Shown here piece after piece: positions 59,736 through 64,000 of a stretch of 64,000 bases of DNA; position 1 is the stretch's first letter; every line of letters begins with the position of its first letter. The DNA is from CAZCFB01 sp964511535 (GTDB taxonomy: Bacteria > Myxococcota_A > Polyangia > GCA-2747355 > CAZCFB01), in the NCBI GenBank assembly GCA_964511535.1, contig CAZEFW010000016.1, forward strand, positions 1 through 64,000, given 5' to 3'. The notes beneath the pieces were generated by a model that worked only from the letters and a program-made list of their open reading frames with translations, had not been told where the DNA came from and ran no database searches. The position numbers and the translations under genes are program-made.

Positions 59736-59898
59736 CGGAAGCAGGTGGTCACCCGAGCCCACCATACTCCTGTGAACCGTCGAGACCCTGACACAAAAGT
59801 CATGGATCGGTCGCTTTGCGCCATCCGGCGCTGAACCACTCCCTGGCGATAATGGATTAATTCAGAAGGCTTGAAGGGTTTTTGCCCCGGTCTTTCTG

Positions 59899-59914
59899 TG
59901 GCACGAGCATTGCA
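59899..59914 (+). promoter_or_regulatory. Consensus sigma-54 promoter of the lipoprotein operon
   Basis: TGGCACGAGCATTGCA is a full match to the -24/-12 consensus: TGGCAC, then TTGCA, with the canonical 10 bp between GG and GC. It ends 54 bp before the ATG at 59969. A weak inverted repeat TGAC-N6-GTCA at 59789-59802, about 100 bp upstream, could be an activator site. The rest of 59736-59968 shows nothing more. Confidence 0.8.
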
Positions 59915-59968
59915 CCAATCCTCGCCAACGGGGATGACACCCAGATCACTGACCGGAGGGAGCACGCC

Positions 59969-61687
59969 ATGCGTGTGCGTATAATCGCTCGACTGGCGCT
60001 GGGGACGGCGCTGCTGATCACCATCTGGAACTGCGCGGACGACGACTCGTCAGCTGGCAGCTGGGCATCAAAGAAGGACGGGGGCTCCGTCATGCTCGAC
60101 GCCGGCGGCACGTCCAAGCAGTGCTACGGCGCCAACGACTGCCCGCCCGGCTACTACTGCAACGAGTTCTACACCTGCGCTCCCATGAAGCCGCCGGATC
60201 AGGGCATCCCGGTGGGGGACGGCTCCAGGGCGACGCCCCCCGACGCGGCCCTGCCGCCGGAGCTGGAGAACCGCGCCGAGGCCCCGCCCGCGGTGGGCAA
60301 GCGCTACATGTACGTGGCCGTTGCCAAGCAGAACCGGGTGGTGAAGATCGACTCGGTGAGCCTGCAGGTGCGAGCCATCAAGGTGGGCCAGGACCCGGGC
60401 GCCCTGCGCACCATCACGGGGCAGGACGTGGCCGTGGTGCTCAACCGCAAGTCGTCCACCGCCACGGTGATCCGCAACCGCGCCGACGGCAAGGACGACC
60501 TGACGACGCTCAAGACCGCCCCCGACCTGAACAACATGGCCATCTCCCCCGACGGCACCTACGCGGTGGCGTTCTTCGACCTGACCCTGTCCAAGGGCGC
60601 CATCTCCGCCAGCCAGAACCTGCAGGACGTCTCGCTGATCACGCTGGAGAAGGGCAAGGAGAAGGCGGTGACCCTCACCGTCGGGTTCAAGCCGTCCGAG
60701 GTGCTGTTCAGCAAGGACAGCAGCCGCGCCTTCGTGGTGGCCGAGAAGGTCGTCTCCATCATCGACCCGGCCAAGGCGACCAAGAGCGCCATCATGCCCA
60801 CGGTGCCCATGCTCACCGACCCGATCAAGGAGCCGAAGCCGGCAGAGGTGCTGGTGACCCCCGACGGCAAGCTGGCCCTGCTGCGGCAGAAGGGGGTCAA
60901 CAAGGTGCGCGCCGTGGATCTTGCCACCAAGGCGATCACCGACCTGACCCTGACCGGCGAGCCCACCGACCTCGACCTGACCAAGAACGGCAAGGTGGCC
61001 GTGGCGGTGCTGCGCGACACCTCGGAGGTGGTGGTCATCGACGTGCCGGGCGACCTGAACGCCTCTCCCCAGCTCGACACCATCTCGGTGGGCAAGTACA
61101 CCGCGGGCCAGTCGGAGCTCACCAGCGACGGAAAGTACGCCTTCCTGTTCACCAACGCGGTGTCCCAGGAGGTGCTGCTCATGGCCGACCTGACCGCGCG
61201 CAAGCTCAAGGTGCACCAGCTGCAAAAGGGCGTGCGCCAGGTGCTGGCCGCCCCCGACGGCAAGACGGCGCTGGTGAAGCACAACAAGGTGTACGGCACG
61301 CCGAGCAAGCAGGACTCGCTGGAGACCTACATCGACAAGAGCCACGGCTTCTCGCTCTTCTCCCTGGGGCTCGGCTTCGCCAAGCTGCAGCTCACCGGCA
61401 CCGACCCGGGCAAGGTGGCGTTCGCGCCGGACAGCAGCGCGGCGTACATGCTGCTCAACGACACGAGCAAGGGGATCCGCAGCGTGGAGGCCATGGACCT
61501 GTCGAGCTTCCTGATTCAGAGCGTGACCATGGGCTCGCCGCCGGTGTCCCTTGGCGTGATCGCGTCGACCAAGAAGGTATACGTGGCCCAGGACCACGCC
61601 CTGGGGAGGGTGACCTTCGTGGACATGACCACCAACAAGACCCAGACGGTCACCGGGTTCGAACTCAACAGCCAGGTCATCGAGTGA
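59969..61687 (+). CDS. Propeller lipoprotein with Cys module (first of sigma-54 operon)
   Basis: A 572-residue exported protein. The signal ends near IWNC (Cys22, an atypical lipobox). A Cys module (about 52-70; CPPGYYCNEFYTC) is followed by the linker PPDQGIPVGD. The body is a beta-propeller with YVTN-like repeats (MYVAVAKQNRVVKIDS, NNMAISPDGTYAVAFFD, AEVLVTPDGKLALLR). ATG 59969 has GGAGGG upstream; a longer frame to 59882 would include the promoter. Followed by a similar lipoprotein 17 nt on. The module is the same as in the lipoprotein at 974-1621. Function unknown; likely a cell-surface protein under RpoN control. Confidence 0.8.
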   Translation: MRVRIIARLALGTALLITIWNCADDDSSAGSWASKKDGGSVMLDAGGTSKQCYGANDCPPGYYCNEFYTCAPMKPPDQGIPVGDGSRATPPDAALPPELENRAEAPPAVGKRYMYVAVAKQNRVVKIDSVSLQVRAIKVGQDPGALRTITGQDVAVVLNRKSSTATVIRNRADGKDDLTTLKTAPDLNNMAISPDGTYAVAFFDLTLSKGAISASQNLQDVSLITLEKGKEKAVTLTVGFKPSEVLFSKDSSRAFVVAEKVVSIIDPAKATKSAIMPTVPMLTDPIKEPKPAEVLVTPDGKLALLRQKGVNKVRAVDLATKAITDLTLTGEPTDLDLTKNGKVAVAVLRDTSEVVVIDVPGDLNASPQLDTISVGKYTAGQSELTSDGKYAFLFTNAVSQEVLLMADLTARKLKVHQLQKGVRQVLAAPDGKTALVKHNKVYGTPSKQDSLETYIDKSHGFSLFSLGLGFAKLQLTGTDPGKVAFAPDSSAAYMLLNDTSKGIRSVEAMDLSSFLIQSVTMGSPPVSLGVIASTKKVYVAQDHALGRVTFVDMTTNKTQTVTGFELNSQVIE

Positions 61688-61704
61688 AGGGGGAGGAGAC
61701 GACC

Positions 61705-63291
61705 ATGCGCAAGTTCAATAGCCAGCTGATTATCGTGGCCCTGGCCGCCGCCCTGACGGCAGCGGCATGCGGCGGCCGTGCGGAGCTGTGGAGCACCGAG
61801 CTCAAGGTGCTGGGGCCGTACAAGGTGGGGACCACCGCGGTGTGGATCGACACCACCCGGGGCAAGCTGTTCGCGCTCTACCCCGGCAACGGCAGCCCCG
61901 AGGTCAAGTCCGCCCGGGTCAAGCGCAACGCCGTGTTCGTCATGGCGTCCCCTGACAACAAGGCGCTGCTGATGCTCAGCGCCGGGGTGGACGCCCTGCG
62001 CAAGGAGCAGACGCCGGAGAAGCCGGGCCTGAGCAAGATCTCATTTTCGGGCGGGCCGAAGGTGGAGCAGTTCTACCCCATGACCGGGGCGCTCAACCGC
62101 CTGGCGGTGTCTGCCGACGGACGCCACGCCGTGGGGTTCAACGTCAGCACCTCCGGGGGCGACGGCGTGTTCCGTAACCCGAACGAGATCGCGATCATCG
62201 ATCTGTCGGCGGCGCCGGCGAGCGGCACCAACCCCCGCATGCGCACCCTGCGCTCCTTCGGCAACAACCCGGTGGGGGTGACCATGTCGCCGGAGATGAT
62301 GGTGCCGGCGTCCGGGGGCAGCAAGCGCACCCTGGCGGTGGTGCTGGCGGACAACCAGCTCAACCTGCTGGACATGAGCCACCCGGAGCGGGCCGAGATC
62401 ACGGTGCCGCTCACCACCCTGGGCAGCAGCGCCTCGGTGCAGCCGCGGGAGGTGCTCTTCTCCACCGCCACCGGGTCGATCTTCGTGCGCGCCACCGGGG
62501 CCCAGGACCTGTACGCCCTGCAGCTGGTGGGCAAGACCGCCACGGGGACCAAGCAGAACGACTACCTGCCGGTGATCAACCAGCCCGGCTCGGGCAAGAC
62601 CACCCGCGACATGGTGCTGGTCACCGACGGCGGCAAGGACCTGATCCTCACCGCCAACGCCAGCAAGGACCTGAGCCTCATCGAGGCCGCCACCAGCCGC
62701 GCCTCGGTGATCACCGTGGGCGACGAGGTGGACACCATCCTGACCTTGCCGCCCAAGGCCCCCACCATCGCGCTGATCTACTCTCGCGCCGCGCCGGTGG
62801 CGCGCATGCACTTCCTGACGCTCAAGGACCTGGGCAAGAACCTGGGCAAGAACCTCACCAGCCGCACCCTGAACCGCGCCGTGCACCAGGTGGTGGCGTC
62901 GGCGGACGGCAAGCACGCCATGGTGGTTCACAACGACACGCGCACGGTGATCTCCGTGCTCGACCTGGGCCAGCACCACACCATCTCGCCCATCCAGGGC
63001 CAGGTGGCCCTCAACAGCTACGACTTCACCTCGAGCCCCTACCTGGTGGGCGCCTCGCCGTCGCTGCCCCAGCTCGGGCTGCTCGACCTGACCAACCTGC
63101 ACCCGCGCAACCTGCGGCTGGACCACACGCCGGAGAAGGTGCTGGCCCTGGGCGATGCGGTGCTGGTGGATCACGGCGCCCCGGAGGGCAGGGTCACGGT
63201 GGTGCCCCACCCCAAGGCGGAGCGCGACCAGTGCCAGGAGTTGTGGGGGTTCCTTTACGAAGGCCTGCTGGACACCGAGCTGACGGACTGA
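61705..63291 (+). CDS. Propeller lipoprotein (second of sigma-54 operon)
   Basis: A 528-residue lipoprotein (lipobox TAAAC, Cys19) with the same kind of propeller repeats (NRLAVSADGRHAVGF, HQVVASADGKHAMVVHND, PREVLFSTATGSIFV). The N-terminal Cys module of the first gene is absent, and the C-terminus has one extra Cys. ATG at 61705 follows GGAGGAG; a GTG at 61684 is less likely. Probably a diverged duplicate of the preceding gene. Stop codon overlaps the start region of the next gene. Confidence 0.78.
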   Translation: MRKFNSQLIIVALAAALTAAACGGRAELWSTELKVLGPYKVGTTAVWIDTTRGKLFALYPGNGSPEVKSARVKRNAVFVMASPDNKALLMLSAGVDALRKEQTPEKPGLSKISFSGGPKVEQFYPMTGALNRLAVSADGRHAVGFNVSTSGGDGVFRNPNEIAIIDLSAAPASGTNPRMRTLRSFGNNPVGVTMSPEMMVPASGGSKRTLAVVLADNQLNLLDMSHPERAEITVPLTTLGSSASVQPREVLFSTATGSIFVRATGAQDLYALQLVGKTATGTKQNDYLPVINQPGSGKTTRDMVLVTDGGKDLILTANASKDLSLIEAATSRASVITVGDEVDTILTLPPKAPTIALIYSRAAPVARMHFLTLKDLGKNLGKNLTSRTLNRAVHQVVASADGKHAMVVHNDTRTVISVLDLGQHHTISPIQGQVALNSYDFTSSPYLVGASPSLPQLGLLDLTNLHPRNLRLDHTPEKVLALGDAVLVDHGAPEGRVTVVPHPKAERDQCQELWGFLYEGLLDTELTD

Positions 63292-63305
63292 TGGAGGCCA
63301 TGACC

Positions 63306-63992
63306 ATGAGACCAAAGAACTTCATCCGCCCCCTCGTCGCCGCGGCCGCGCTGCTGGCGTTGACCCTCGCCGCCGGCGCGGCTCACGCCGAGACCGCCCT
63401 GTCGGTACGCAGCTCCAACCGCTTCGTCTCCGACCCATCGTTCGACCTGCTGTCCAGCGAGGACCTGCTGCCCCAGCTGGAGTTCAACGTGGCGTACCGG
63501 GTGCTCAGCCGCTGGCCCGGGCACCTGTGGGTGGAGGGCTCGTACTTGCTCGGCTGGCGCAAGAACAAGATCTTCGGCGGGCGCGCCCGCAGCTGGAGCT
63601 ACGCCCACACGGCGCTGCTGGGGGCGCGGGTCAACTTCCCGCTGCTCTCCTGGCTGGCGCCCACGGCGCGGGTGAGCGCCGGCGTGGTGGTGGGCGGGCT
63701 CGGCATCAAGTCAGACCTGGCGGGCAGCCAGGCCGCCGAGGCGTGGACCGCCGCGTTCTGCACTCAGGCCCTGGCCGGCATCGAGTTCAAGATCCCCCGG
63801 GTGAGCGTGTTCCGCCGCGCCACCGCGGGCATCGTGGTGGAGGGCGGCTACACCTTCGCCACCGCGCTGAACTTCGACCTGGAGCCGCAGCAGGACGAAG
63901 ACCTGCGGCTGATCCCCCTGACCGGAAACAGCCTCGGCTCGCTGGACCTGTCCGGGCCCATGGTGGTGGTGGGAGCGGTGGTGCAGTTCTGA
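63306..63992 (+). CDS. Outer-membrane beta-barrel candidate (third of sigma-54 operon)
   Basis: A 228-residue protein with a signal peptide (residues 1-26, ending AHA). The mature part is a run of amphipathic beta strands separated by short turns (LPQLEFNVAYRVLSRW, HLWVEGSYLLGWRKN, SYAHTALLGARVNFPL, GIVVEGGYTFATALNF) and ends in VVGAVVQF, a terminal Phe as in outer-membrane barrels. About 8-10 strands are visible. ATG 63306 has GGAGG 8 nt upstream; in-frame ATGs at 63291 and 63300 are too close to that SD. It could be the membrane anchor or partner of the two lipoproteins. Confidence 0.72.
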   Translation: MRPKNFIRPLVAAAALLALTLAAGAAHAETALSVRSSNRFVSDPSFDLLSSEDLLPQLEFNVAYRVLSRWPGHLWVEGSYLLGWRKNKIFGGRARSWSYAHTALLGARVNFPLLSWLAPTARVSAGVVVGGLGIKSDLAGSQAAEAWTAAFCTQALAGIEFKIPRVSVFRRATAGIVVEGGYTFATALNFDLEPQQDEDLRLIPLTGNSLGSLDLSGPMVVVGAVVQF

Positions 63993-64000
63993 GAGGCGAA

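Noticed and set aside
59789..59802. Activator site TGAC-N6-GTCA upstream of the sigma-54 promoter
   Set aside because: Half-sites of four bases occur often by chance; mentioned with the promoter but not called as a feature.

Overview
The window is very GC-rich and almost fully coding. It looks like chromosomal DNA of a Gram-negative, developmentally complex bacterium of the former Deltaproteobacteria, most likely Myxococcota or a close relative. The support is indirect: many lipoproteins with Asp/Pro/Gly-rich linkers, three eukaryote-like kinase proteins, Cys-rich and RCC1-repeat lipoproteins, a PEGA protein, an AgmX/PglI-type C-terminus, DUF6178, a PilB with an acidic linker, an alkyl-DHAP synthase, and sigma-54 promoters. 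I see no rRNA, tRNA, CRISPR array, integrase or insertion sequence. No gene-free stretch exceeds 300 bases. The largest gaps are about 33247-33516, 41861-42106, 59736-59968, 17048-17277, 12189-12416 and 23869-24095; most hold repeats, hairpins or promoters described below, while 17048-17277 and 42017-42106 show nothing I can name.

Layout. 1-5137 (minus): the 5' part of pilB, a PPC-domain lipoprotein, a TPR membrane protein and a kinase-like protein with a degenerate catalytic loop. 5307-12188: rlmI, a GH5 glycosidase lipoprotein, a second degenerate kinase with an AsmA-like partner, a RuvC-like nuclease and a Cys-rich lipoprotein. 12417-17047 (minus): a Gld-type ABC exporter operon (gldA-gldF-gldG-DUF4340). 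17278-19844: a PEGA protein coupled to a propeller lipoprotein. 20025-23868 (minus): a possible NlpC/P60-like secreted protein, DUF6178 and a lipase lipoprotein. 24096-28073: a LOG-like protein, tilS and ftsH. 28097-33246: a PDKG-repeat propeller lipoprotein, an RCC1-repeat lipoprotein and a membrane cupin-cupin-FkbM methyltransferase.

33517-41279 is the housekeeping core: an MGDG-synthase-like glycosyltransferase divergent from folP-cdaA-cdaR-glmM-pdxJ-nnr, the conserved c-di-AMP/cell-wall precursor cluster with cofactor genes attached. 41345-41860 is an ECF sigma factor behind a strong sigma-54 promoter match. 42107-44638 is a large HEAT-repeat protein. 45018-57871 (minus) holds, in order of transcription, a multipass membrane protein, an alkyl-DHAP synthase, lhr, an MBL hydrolase, a third degenerate kinase (GYF and TonB-like domains) and a TMTC-like membrane protein. 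57961-59735 holds a TerB/J-domain protein and a hemolysin III protein. 59899-63992 is a consensus sigma-54 promoter followed by two propeller lipoproteins and an outer-membrane barrel candidate.

Two themes stand out. First, all three kinase-like proteins have lost the catalytic aspartate, each with a different fusion, so signalling or scaffolding without phosphotransfer is likely. Second, short tandem repeats of 6, 7, 8, 15, 21 and 66 bp and a 77-bp-spaced palindrome pair are scattered through the window, several next to start codons. Two consensus sigma-54 promoters, one feeding an ECF sigma factor and one a surface-lipoprotein operon, suggest RpoN-controlled envelope functions.
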